From NCBI GenBank assembly GCA_003342895.1, contig PTFA01000191.1:916589-980588 (forward strand): 64,000 nt of DNA, written 5' to 3'. The notes beneath the pieces are model-generated. The model did not search any database. It saw only the letters and a program-made list of their open reading frames with translations, and was not told the origin of the DNA. Every line of letters starts with the position of its first letter. Within the stretch, counting starts at the first letter, position 1. Below, piece after piece: positions 12,401 through 20,988 of this stretch. The translations under genes and the position numbers were made by a program. This DNA comes from Casuarius casuarius (taxonomy: Eukaryota; Chordata; Aves; Casuariiformes; Casuariidae).

Positions 12401-13714
12401 GAGGAGCCTAGCCTTAAAAAGGGGGATGAGGGTCAGCTGCAGCCCATGGCAGCTCCTGGTCCTGAGTACAACTGCAAATGGTAGTTTTAGGTAAGTACTG
12501 CTGTGTCTTCAGATGAACCTGTTTGCAAAGGAATAAATGAAAAGTAACAGGACCTGTCAATCATCCCCAGCACAGGGTCTGTGGAGACCACAAATGAGAT
12601 GTGGTGCTGGGTTCACACTGTTCAGCCGTGCTCCGTGAGCTTTACCCTTTGCGTTGCAGACAAGCAGATCTGCCTGCAGAGAAGCTCCCCTCGAGGACTT
12701 CAAACTTGTCATGGGCCTTGATAACCACAAGTTTCCAAGCAGCCAGCTGCAGCTTTCCTGGGTGAACTGCAGTCCCAATAAAGGACCACAGGGAGAATGT
12801 AGGCTGTGGGGGAGTTAATAGAAGCAAACGCCCAGCACATAGAGCTGTTAAGTTTCTTCAAAAGTAAATTCCGCCAAGCAGAAACTGTCAATTTTATTCA
12901 AGCACCACATAATTCTCTTCATGTGCCTCCAAGTTTCAAGCCCTTAAAATTAAAAATAATAATAATAGAAAACACCACACCACAGAAGTATTGGGACACC
13001 TCATAGCTTGCAACAATATCTTGAAATCTGAGAGTCAGGTATTGAAAGACTGTCTCAGGCATGAGTTGGGGGGGGTTGCATCAGTTCACTCTCTGTAGCC
13101 TGCTGTTTGCCTGACACTGATCAGCTTGCAATGTGCCTGTAACCAAAGGATGCATGTACTTGCACCTGTGCTGCTGCAGGGGATGAGTTAGTAGGGTCGT
13201 GTGGGGTTGCATGGGGTTCTGAGCAGTTTTCTTACTGTGGGTCTTGACTGCAGGATCAAACCAAACCCAACTGTATAAAAATTGCAGTCTCTTTCAGAAG
13301 AGAAAAAAATCCAGCTTCATGAGTTTTGTTACAGGAACAATGAACGACAATTAAGACTGCGTCGTGGGCATTTTGTTCAGGGACTACCCGTATATATATG
13401 GTACACGCTGTTCTGAGGTCTCACTTTGGCATGCGCTTAAGCGCTGTTTTGAAAATAGTTTGACTTCGGCATGTAACAAGGTACTTTCAAAGGGCTTAAT
13501 TTACTATGGCAATTTACTAATAGTTGGACATTGTCCAAGTTTGTGGACAAGTTTTTCTTTAAGAGACATTTCAGAGTTAACACAAAGACTATTTTGCTTA
13601 TGTAGTATCAACAGGAATATATGCAAGAAGGGCAGGTAAGATGTGGCCATAACATCTATGTGCAAAGTTAAAATGTCAAAACAATCATGCTGCTCAACTC
13701 CATCGTTATAGGAG
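9443..13714. other. AT-rich non-coding stretch, no gene seen
   Basis: Frames are short and on both strands. At 12489 a strong-looking donor (aggtaagt) follows a stop codon closely in its best frame, so I do not call an exon. No repeat family is recognised. Confidence 0.5.
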
Positions 13715-13865
13715 AGACACAGAAATGTCACTAGCTTTAAGAGGGAACTAGACAAAATCATAAAAATGAGCATAGAATAGAATTGCCTGGGATATTGATA
13801 GGCTGGCTTCAGTGACCAGTTTCTCAACAGTCCTAAATTAATAAATGCATTAACTTCTAGTATGC
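13715..13865 (+). repeat. probable ancient CR1/L3-like LINE tail
   Basis: The plus strand reads gctttaagagggaactagac, then a ctgg/gtgacc block and an agtcctaaatt block. These are the spacing and wording of the 3' end of old CR1/L3 elements. It is too diverged to be certain. The 135-codon minus-strand frame over it (13504-13911) is therefore likely a chance frame in repeat DNA. Confidence 0.4.
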
Positions 13866-14009
13866 CAAAGAGGATAAGGCCTAACTGAAAAGATAATTTG
13901 CTGTTTTTCAAATAAAAAAAATCACTTAATTTTAATTTTAATTTCTTTTAGAAACTAAATAACAAAGCCAGGAAGACTTAAGAAGTCTCAACCGATTTTT
14001 TTTTTTCTC

Positions 14010-15380
14010 CTAGCATCCACCACTAAGAGCTCTCCCTGGAGACCACTTCTCTGCACATCTTCGCAGGCCTTTCTCATGCCCCAACCCTCGCTGCAGAATT
14101 TGCCCTGCTGCAATTTTGCTGTAGTCGTCCAAGTTGGAAGAGAGCTGTTGCACCTGGGAGACCGCTCGCTGCATGTTGCCTGTGGTGCCCAAGGCGTTTG
14201 CCCTGCCTCTGGCAGAAGAGCCAGAGGACATTTGCAGGATGGGCAGCTTGGTTCGGCTTGCAGATGTGGGTGCTTTAGCTGTCCGTGCACCCAGGGACGC
14301 ACGCGCCTGTGTTGGTGGGGAGAGGCAATAAGCGTGGCCCAGGAGGTAAGCATGGCCCAGGAGGTGTCTCTTCTGCTGCCGCACTGCTGCAGGGCAGAGC
14401 CTCCTCGCGCTCCACCCGGGCCCTTGCAGCAGAAGCCACCGAGAAAGGCCAAGTTACTGTGGTCCTTCCCCCTACGCCCCATCCTTCCCAGATGGCAAAC
14501 ATCCTGCTGCCCCTTCGTGAGCCCCGATGGCAGCGCTCACCCACACGGTGGCTGCTGCCCTGCTCCCAGGCTGGGAAGGGGCTGATCACTGCGGGGCAAA
14601 GGACACGCAAAGGCTGCTCTGGCAGCAAACCCCCCACCATGCCCTTGCAGCCCGCTGTGTGGAGAAGGCAGCTGGCCTGCCTTGCGCAGGGGTCTCCTGC
14701 TCTCTCCCAGAACTTCCCACCTGCTTCTCAGCAGCTCCGGGCACTTGGGAAGGGGCTTTGCCATCCACACTGCTCAGCTCGGTGCCTTTGTGCTGCTGCT
14801 GTCAGCATCCCGCGAGCTCCGTGGGTAGGGGAGCGGAGGCAGCCTGTCCCTTCGGTGGGGCGAAGCCAGGGACTGGCTGCGCTGCATCGCTGCAGGCTTG
14901 CGGTGGTGTGGGGAGAAGGAGGCATGTGATGGAGGCAGTTTGCCCCTGAAGTGCCTGAAACCCCTGCCTCATTTTCAAGGGAAGCTCATGGCTGAGCATG
15001 TTTATTCCAGGGCCAGGAATAAATCCCCCCGGCCGGCGGAGCTCAGGGCTGCCTGTCCCACCACAGCTCCCCTTTCCCCTGTCCCCACGCTCACCGTGCA
15101 GGTCCCGTCCCTGCTGCCTGCCTCTCTCTCCAGCCCCATCGCTTTCCTCGCTGCGCTCTTGCATGCCCGGGTGCCCATCCAGGGGCTGGGAGCGGGTGTT
15201 CGCCTGCTGCTCCATGGGCATCTCCAGGATCCTCTGCCGGAGACCTGCCACACTGGCACCAAGGGGAGCTGCTCCCTGCTGCTGGAGCTGCTCTCCTGAC
15301 AGTGGGGACCCCAGGGAGCTCTGGCCCCGGCAGGGGGGCAGTTGCCATGGGGACACCCGTGCCTTGTGGGAATGATGCCA
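14010..15380 (-). pseudogene. coding-like minus-strand frames, unknown protein
   Basis: Reading down the minus strand, one frame is open at 15388-14802, again at about 14801-14586 and again at 14384-14010, all in the same phase and broken by stops. The first piece contains SVAGLRQRILEMPMEQQAN and later GGFIPGPGINMLSHELP. The last contains NMQRAVSQVQQLSSNL followed by DDYSKIAAGQILQR. Those stretches look less like translated GC-rich noise than the other frames do. I do not recognise the family. It could be a decayed gene, perhaps a further part or an inverted copy of the SPATA31-like gene to the right, but no shared motif proves this. Because the region is GC-rich, chance open frames remain possible. 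Confidence 0.25.
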
Positions 15381-15523
15381 CCCCCATCACAGAGCCCAGG
15401 TGGTGGCTGTGGGGACCCCCACAACCATGTCCTGGCAGCCATCCATGGGGCCCCCCATCACAGAGCCCTGGCGGTGGCCATGGGGTTCCCCCATCAGCAT
15501 GTCGTTGCCCCCATTGCAAAGGT
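15345..15523. repeat. ~36-bp degenerate minisatellite, about 4-5 copies
   Basis: Units starting at 15381, 15416, 15452 and 15488 each begin with ccccca. Units at 15381 and 15452 share cccccatcacagagccc and units at 15416 and 15488 share a catgtc core, giving a higher-order period of about 71 bp. A weaker unit may precede at 15345. The unit length is close to a multiple of three, so the overlapping frames stay open through it. Confidence 0.7.
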
Positions 15524-16311
15524 GTTCCCAGATGCGGGGAGCCCCCTGGGCGCAGCCTCCGGGCCCCAGGGGAAGGAGGCATTGCAGCACAGCCCTGCGT
15601 CAGGCCCCGGCGATGGCCGGCGAGGCCATGCAGAGCCCTGCCGTGTGCGCAGCGTTCTCCCGTTCCTGCGGCGCTGGGGAAAGCTGCTACACAAAGTGCT
15701 GCGGCAAATGAGCTCCGAGACTCCCGTCGGCGTTGCTCTCAGGGGGCCTGTGCACGTAGCCGGCTGGGGGTGAAGCCGGCAGTTTGAGCATGTGGCTGGG
15801 CACAACACCGCGACCTTGGTTTGTGGCTGTGTTCAAACCCCTCCTTGAGTCAAAAGAGCCCTGTGAAGTGATGGAAGAGCATCAGCCCTCAGCAGCAGCA
15901 TGCCGGCTGCAGCGCAGCTGGGACGGGTTGTGTTTGCAGCTCCTGCAAAGCACACAGAGCCATTGGTGTCCCTGGCCGTTCCCCGCTCAGCCCTGTGCAC
16001 GGGCAGTTCGTCACCCTCAGTAACAGAGGGAGACCCATCTGGAGGAAGGCTTGAGGACGTGACCTGTGGTGGCTGTAAACCCCAAAGGTTGAAATCAGGG
16101 TCTCTTAGAGGTGAAACCCTGCCGGGGGGTTTCTGATGAGCTCGATGGCCTCAGTGCTGCCATGGCAGTGACCTCACTGTCCCAGCCCTGTCCCCATACC
16201 AGGGGACAGCAGCCACAGAGGGCTGCACGGGGAGGCGAGGGCAGCTCTGAAAGGCTGCGTCTGCTCCCCAGCCGTTGGCCCTAGGCCTCTGTCCCCACCG
16301 TGCTGGATGCC
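15524..16311. other. GC-rich, no supported gene
   Basis: Frames are open on both strands but show no recognisable protein feature. It would be upstream or intronic sequence of the plus-strand SPATA31-like remnant. Confidence 0.4.
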
Positions 16312-17465
16312 ATGGGGCTGGCTCAGCACAGCTGGGTCTCCCTGCTCTGGGGCAGTGGCTTCCTCTTGCTCCTGGTGGCCTGGGCCCACACGACTGGGCT
16401 CCTGCTGGGGACGGCGTGCCCCCCGCTGGGCTCCCGGCCCCTGGCAGCCAAGCTGCGCCCCGGCAGCTGGGTTCATGCCACCTGCATCTGGGTGCTGTCC
16501 CCAGGGGTTTGCTACGGGACAATCCCCGCTCTGGGGTGCTGGGCCAAGGGGGTGCCCCACGCATCTCTGCCCTGCTACCTTGTGTGCCCCTGCTGGGGGC
16601 TCCAGTCTCTCCCCTGCCTGGGGCTCTCCTGGGTCCCTGCTGGGAGGAGGGTCAAGGAAGGGTTGTCCGTGGGGCCGGGCCGTTCCCAGTGTGGGGCCTG
16701 TCTCTGCGGTCCCCCGCTCTTGGACTTGGGAAGGGGAGGGCTGCGCTCCTCCCTGGCCCAGCATCATGCAATGCTGGGCTGCTCCTGGAGATGGGACATC
16801 TCCAGCTGGCTGCATTCCTGTCATGAGCAGCAGGCGTCTGGCTGCAGGGCCCTGGGCAGGTTCCTGTGCTACGACCTCAGCTGTGCGCCCTGCAGTGAGG
16901 CTGCCTGGGAGAGGCAGCGGCAGCTGGAGGCTCTGGGGCTGCTCGCTCCAGCCACAGCCCCCCCAGACCTCAGGCTTCGCAGCCAGGCCAACGAGCTTGT
17001 AGGGCCAGCGTGCGCACTGTTGAAGGGAGCTGTCAGCCACGAGGCCGGCTCGCCCGCCGCCCCGGGCTCGCACATGGCTGACGGGTCTGGCAGCCTGCCC
17101 GGGGGTGCCAATCCTCGCCCCGTGTCCCGGCTGGAGCTGGGACGGGATTTCAGGAGACTGCGGATGCACACGATGAGGAAGTGCATAGAGACCTGCCTGG
17201 GAAACCTCCCTGTCGTGGCGCAACGATGCCACGAGGCCTCTGCCCGCAGCTGGGTGCGCCGTGCAGCCCCTGCGCCACTGTGCTCCATCTACATCTCCCC
17301 ATCTACTTCAAATGGGGGAGGCTCTGTTCCCGCCAGAGGAGGCCCGGGAGACCCCGGAGCTCCCCACCAGGAGGAGAGGCTGCAGCATCAGTGGAGCTTG
17401 TCCAGGTAGTCACTGGGAGCACGGGTGCACTAGGCACCAGTGTCAGCCTCCTGACAGCACCATGA
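16312..17465 (+). pseudogene. SPATA31-like gene remnant, frameshifted
   Basis: An ATG in excellent context (gccATGg at 16312) opens a 365-codon frame to a stop at 17407. Order seen: a hydrophobic N-terminal membrane segment (about residues 8-30, WVSLLWGSGFLLLLVAW), a Cys-rich part, then FLCYDLSCAPCSEAAWE at about residue 184, then MRKCIETCLGNLPVVAQRCH near residue 287. Mammalian SPATA31 proteins have an N-terminal membrane segment, a DPSCxxCN-like element and repeated LExH...LGLPxVVQRS motifs, which is the basis of the call. A second motif copy is split over three frames: FPPEEARETPELPT in frame 2 (about 17330-17375), then ERLQHQWSLSR in frame 1 (to 17406), then VVTGSTGALGTSVSLL in frame 3 (17406-17455). 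That implies two indels. SPATA31 members act in spermatogenesis and are usually over 1000 aa, so this is also truncated. Sequencing indels could mimic the breaks. The homology is by eye only. Confidence 0.5.
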
Positions 17466-17772
17466 GGAGACCCACGTCCAGCTGCTCTCTTGGCATCTGC
17501 CCTGCCTTCCCCGGGCCACCCGGCACCATGTGGAGCCGCAGCCTGAGCCCTTGCCTCCAGAGAAGGACAACATCAGCGGGCATGAAGGAAAGAAACACCA
17601 GGGTTCGGACGCTCACAGCAGGATGTGGCGCCTGAGTGACACCAGGGGAGCGGTCATCTACATGGGTCAGCAGCAATCCTTGCGCCCCTCAGTCATGAGG
17701 CAGGCCATCCTCAAGGTCCTGAGGTCCTCAAGGTCTGACCAAAGGCTCATTCAATTAAACACAAAGCTCTAG
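17455..17772 (+). pseudogene. possible continuation of the SPATA31-like remnant
   Basis: After the broken motif the first frame reopens just past a stop at 17452 and runs about 105 codons to a stop at 17770-17772. It includes a basic segment SVMRQAILKVLRSSRS. The Pro- and Glu-rich start (EPQPEPLPPEKD) would fit the low-complexity linkers of SPATA31 proteins, but I see no diagnostic motif. It may equally be retroviral internal sequence leading to the LTR, or chance in GC-rich DNA. Confidence 0.2.
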
Positions 17773-17976
17773 CCAGGATCAAGGGAGCAAGGACAGCCAG
17801 AAGAAACCACAGGACCGAATCCATGAAGAGGGAGCACACTGAACTGGCTGCTCTGCCAGCCATTGCAGAAGAGCGATTCGTCCGTTGTCCCCGAGGTGAG
17901 ACCCACCAAGACGCGTTAAGGAAAGAAACTCTCTTGGCAATACTGTGCAAACTAAGGGGAATAAGGCCCAAAGGGC

Positions 17977-18277
17977 TGTAGGACTTAGTGTGGCATGCAG
18001 CAGTGAAAAGACTTGTGGGATGGAGCTGAGAGGCTTTGGGGATGTTCAGGGGAAGGACATAGGAGGTGAAAGGGAAGGAGCGAGGCAGACTGGGGAAAAA
18101 AACCTGGGAAATGTGAGGGAAAAAAGGAGCCGGTCGTGTGCAAACGAGGTGTAGCTCAGTGCGCGGGTCTGGCTGAGCCCTGCGCAGGATCACCCCCCTC
18201 TCTCCCATATTCCGATTAAATCCTCTTTCTACTTCTTTTCTGTTTGGCATGTGTGAGCTGCTGGTGGTGACCCTACA
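17977..18277 (+). mobile_element. endogenous retrovirus LTR (solo or 3')
   Basis: The 301-bp unit begins TGTAGG and ends CCTACA, perfect 6-bp inverted ends of the TG...CA type. An ATTAAA at 18215-18220 sits about 60 bp before the end, where an LTR poly(A) signal is expected on the plus strand. The bases just left are purine-rich (aaactaaggggaataagg), like a polypurine tract, again favouring plus orientation. No 5-bp target duplication is visible: the left flank is agggc and the right flank is gcagg. So it may be a 3' LTR with its partner lost, or my right edge is wrong. A plus frame of 80 codons (17739-17981) runs up to and just into the LTR and may be the last bit of internal sequence. It resembles avian ERVL-type LTRs in length and wording, from memory only. 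Confidence 0.5.
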
Positions 18278-18789
18278 GCAGGATGGGGTGGTGAGGACGC
18301 CGGGGTGGCTGCGGATCCTCGCTGCCTGCAGGACCAATGCAAGGAGCGTGCCTCCTCTGCCCACAGCCCAGTGCTGTGCCGCAGGCAGCACCGAGGCACT
18401 TGGGCACACTGGGCCGGCCCCCCAGTGAAGGAAGACACCAGCCAGCAGTTTGCTCTTGCACCAAAAGGCACAAGGAGGCCTGGGGGTTTCCAGAAGGCAC
18501 ACAGGCGCTCTGGGGAGGCTCAAATATAAAACAGAGTGATCAGCAGGTGGGGGCACAGAGAGGAAAACTGGGGACACGAAAACACCAAATGGAGAGATCT
18601 GGGTTCACTGAAAACCATGCACAGGGCTCTGGGGCTGCTCTGTACCTGCTGCTTCACCCCCTCCTCGGGGACAGGCACCCAGCACCTGCTGCACACCCTG
18701 CAATTGCCAGGGCTTTCTCAGTTGTGTCCATTCCCTCTGCCACAGCCATGGTCTGACCAATTATATCTTGCTTGCTTAATCGCCCTCCT
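18278..18789. other. GC-rich flank between LTR and env remnant
   Basis: No clear gene. If the envelope remnant to the right once ran through here on the minus strand, its transmembrane C-terminal part has decayed beyond what I can see: stops occur in all minus frames and I find no CX6CC motif. Confidence 0.4.
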
Positions 18790-19254
18790 CTAGACACTAT
18801 TATTAACAAATTCTAAGGCCATGCAATTCAACACTCCTGTGCCCAGTCCAGCAGCTCCCAGCATGGTGGAAAGATCCCTAACTGTGCACTTTTTCCAAGG
18901 GGCTTAAGCCTGATCATACGTGGGTATCTTCCACTGTGAGCAATCTGAATATACCTTACTAACGTTCACGTTGTCCCACTGAATCTTAATGTAAAATTCA
19001 CGTACTTCAGAGGTAAAAACTGCAAATCTTTTGGGAAATCCTTGGGCAACTATCGTTGCCATGGCAGTAGTGGAAATCAGGGAAATTTCATACTGCACAC
19101 GAGCCGTGAGCTCGATGGTTAACAGGCAAACAGGTTGACATGAGGAGTCCCTGCGGGCATTGCCCTCCCTTGTTGGGATTATCCGATAGTTTAAGTGGGT
19201 ACAGTTGCGTAAGAGGACAAACTTAACAGACCCTTCTGGAGAACCACGATCCTA
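18790..19254 (-). pseudogene. retroviral-type envelope gene remnant
   Basis: One minus-strand frame is open from a stop at 19252-19254 down to a stop at 18790-18792, about 154 codons, with a single internal stop at 18904. At 18826-18882 it encodes VRDLSTMLGAAGLGTGVLN, which has the RDLxxxLGxxGxGxGVLN arrangement I associate with the fusion-peptide region of a class of endogenous envelope genes. Just before it are basic residues (PWKK) near where a surface/transmembrane cleavage would be expected. The upstream part contains an NCT glycosylation sequon and several cysteines (SCQPVCLLTIEL), as a surface subunit would. It is clearly broken and no longer coding. Assignment is from the motif by eye; an unrelated secreted protein is the alternative. 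Confidence 0.5.
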
Positions 19255-20628
19255 CTGGAGGATATTGTCTCCATCTATAACGTGTTAGCTTCTCCAACCC
19301 AGTCTGGGCTTCTGCACAGGGACTACTAACACTTATGCTTGGTTCAAGCTTGGCTGGCTGGTGAGGTGGATACCTTGCTTTTTCCTACCCCACTGGTCAG
19401 TTTTAGATACATTATTTAGCTATATTTACAAACCAGCTTTGAGTTGAATCTATTTGGATTGTTTCTTTACTATCCCAGCACCTTCCCTCATAGACAGCCG
19501 CGAAAACCGGATCCAACCGGCCTTGAGGCCGGAAGGGTACTGGCTGCTGCATTCCATAAAAGGAGAGGGCTCCGAGCCTGAGCGCTGATTGGTTAGAAGC
19601 TTTTCAACTCTGTCAGGAAGTCCATAAAAGGCCTTGTCACCTGTGGGATGTGGTGGGCCTGGTGCTGGTGCCGCTGGTGGTGTGTGGACTTCCCTCTCTT
19701 CCCCCGCTATAGCAATAAAGCTGCTGGTCTGACCTAGCCCAAAAGGGACCCAGAATGTCTCCGACAGCCTCGCACAGCGTCCCATAAGTTTCTTCTCCAG
19801 TTAATGCCACTATTGGATGTTTTGCCTGGGATTCAAGAAATCCGTGTGTGATTCCCTAATCCAGAATTTTTTTTTCCCCTCTTGTAATCTGGATGAACGA
19901 TTATGGTTTGATCCACAAAAAGGCTTATACATGCAAATTCTGTCTGTCTCCAACAACTTGAGCTTAAACTCTGTCAAGAACTATCCCTAGGTTCTTCTGC
20001 TTTTATGTTTAAGTTGCCTAAATGCCTAAACCTCTGTTTCTAGGCAATGCCCCTGCCTTCAGGGACCTGAGTAGCTTAACTGTTAAATCATGCCTGTACC
20101 TATCACTTGGTCCTAATCCATCAGGATTAAAAACAGGGTTTCTATATGCCAAAGTTATCTGAAGGGTTGATTGGCCACATGAGTGTTGAATGTTCATAAC
20201 AAATCAGCATTCAAATATGTATAAATCAGCAGTGGTGAAGGAGGGTGGGCAACTGCTTTCTTCCTGCCCAGTTTTCGTCTGGTAGGTTGGTTATAAAACC
20301 AAACATATGCTAGGGTTGGGCTGGAGGCCCCTTCCTGGCACTCAAAATTGCATCTTTCAAAGGACTGTCCCAGCCATCGTGCTGCGGGATACTGGGGAAA
20401 CTTCCCTTTGGAAATACTTAAAGGTTGAATGGGTCAGAAAAAGTGTTTTAAGTATGAGCATGAGTCTCTGCTTTAGCTGAAAGGTGGATCTCAGTCTCTA
20501 CTGCCACAACCCTTTACATACTGCATTATTGACTAGTCACAGGGTGAACATGAAGGTGCAGGGTTACCTTAATGATAAGGGGGCCCTGATTGGGCTAAAG
20601 TATGGCTTGTCTCAGGGGCACATGCTCA
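19255..20628 (-). pseudogene. decayed upstream part of the envelope remnant
   Basis: Minus-strand fragments keep looking protein-like but change frame and hit stops often. Examples are ICMYKPFCGSNHN and SLFVDQTIIVHPDYKRGKK (two overlapping frames near 19.85-19.97 kb), LAYVWFYNQPTRRKLGRKK (near 20.3 kb) and a 111-codon Pro-rich frame at 19450-19785. Position and order fit the surface-subunit part of an envelope gene upstream of the fusion-peptide segment. The decay is heavy and no single motif is diagnostic. I infer continuity only because the flanking pieces lie in the same orientation. Confidence 0.3.
19554..19719 (+). promoter_or_regulatory. promoter-like cluster: two CArG boxes, inverted CCAAT, AATAAA
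   Basis: Two perfect CC(A/T)6GG boxes (ccataaaagg) lie at 19554-19563 and 19622-19631. An ATTGG (inverted CCAAT) lies at 19588-19592, 34 bp before the second box, which can also serve as a TATA-like element. An AATAAA lies at 19714-19719. The order resembles an LTR U3-R layout on the plus strand, but no TG/CA ends are found and the stretch overlaps the minus-strand envelope-like frames, so it may be coincidence. Confidence 0.2.
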
Positions 20629-20988
20629 TTATGACTCTTTTACATTAAGCATATTTAAATATGCCTTACAAACTATATCTACATCAAAAGGAGGAATTAA
20701 GTGTAAAGTACAGCGTCCCAAGGCCTTTGGCAGACCTAATCCATTGCCCTGATGCCTTAATTTGATGTCCCTGTAACAGTTAGGACAACATGGTATCATG
20801 TATCTCAGGCTAGGATCCACTGAAGTGGGATGCATAATAAAACATGAATTTTTGGCTATAATACTTATCTTTTTACACTTGCAACAGAAATGTTGATGTT
20901 CCTTTGTGTTTATATCTACCTCAGTAGTTTTCTCTGAATCCTTGCAATGAGTATCTGCTGTCCGCTTAGCACCCAGTTCTCTCAAATC
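20629..20988 (-). CDS. Cys-rich open frame, possibly N-terminal part of env remnant
   Basis: About 118 codons are open on the minus strand in AT-rich DNA. The product has paired cysteines (CCKCKK at the first cluster and CCPNCYRD about 40 residues later) and ends in a non-repetitive segment (PFDVDIVCKAYLNML). It begins at a non-ATG codon after a stop, so it is a fragment. Lying directly upstream of the envelope-like pieces in the same orientation, it may be the beginning of that gene. The two cysteine pairs could also suggest a small zinc-binding module. I do not recognise the family. Confidence 0.25.
   Translation of the reverse strand, partial: DLRELGAKRTADTHCKDSEKTTEVDINTKEHQHFCCKCKKISIIAKNSCFIMHPTSVDPSLRYMIPCCPNCYRDIKLRHQGNGLGLPKALGRCTLHLIPPFDVDIVCKAYLNMLNVKES

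Larger units (their letters stand above)
13980..18620. other. GC-rich block with CpG, sharp edge to AT-rich flanks
   Basis: Composition changes abruptly at about 13,990, from A+T-rich with poly-A/T runs to strongly G+C-rich sequence, and falls back after about 18.7 kb. Open frames are long in all frames here because stop codons are rare, so length alone is no evidence of coding. The block contains the coding-like minus-strand frames, the minisatellite, the SPATA31-like remnant and the LTR listed separately. Confidence 0.8.

Noticed and set aside
13504..13911. 135-codon hydrophobic minus-strand frame
   Set aside because: It overlaps a probable ancient LINE tail in AT-rich DNA. The hydrophobic character comes from antisense A-rich codons.
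16174..17232. 352-codon minus-strand open frame
   Set aside because: It is the antisense of the SPATA31-like remnant in GC-rich DNA, has no recognisable motif, and the plus strand carries the membrane segment and repeated motifs.
18140..18200. tRNA-like A box (gtgtagctcagtgcgcggg)
   Set aside because: There is no B box (GGTTCGA-type) at the right distance and no cloverleaf stems. It lies inside the LTR.
17747..18577. 276-codon minus-strand open frame with a hydrophobic C-terminus
   Set aside because: It runs straight through the LTR and its flanks and depends on low stop-codon frequency in GC-rich DNA. A single gene spanning unrelated internal, LTR and flank sequence is implausible.
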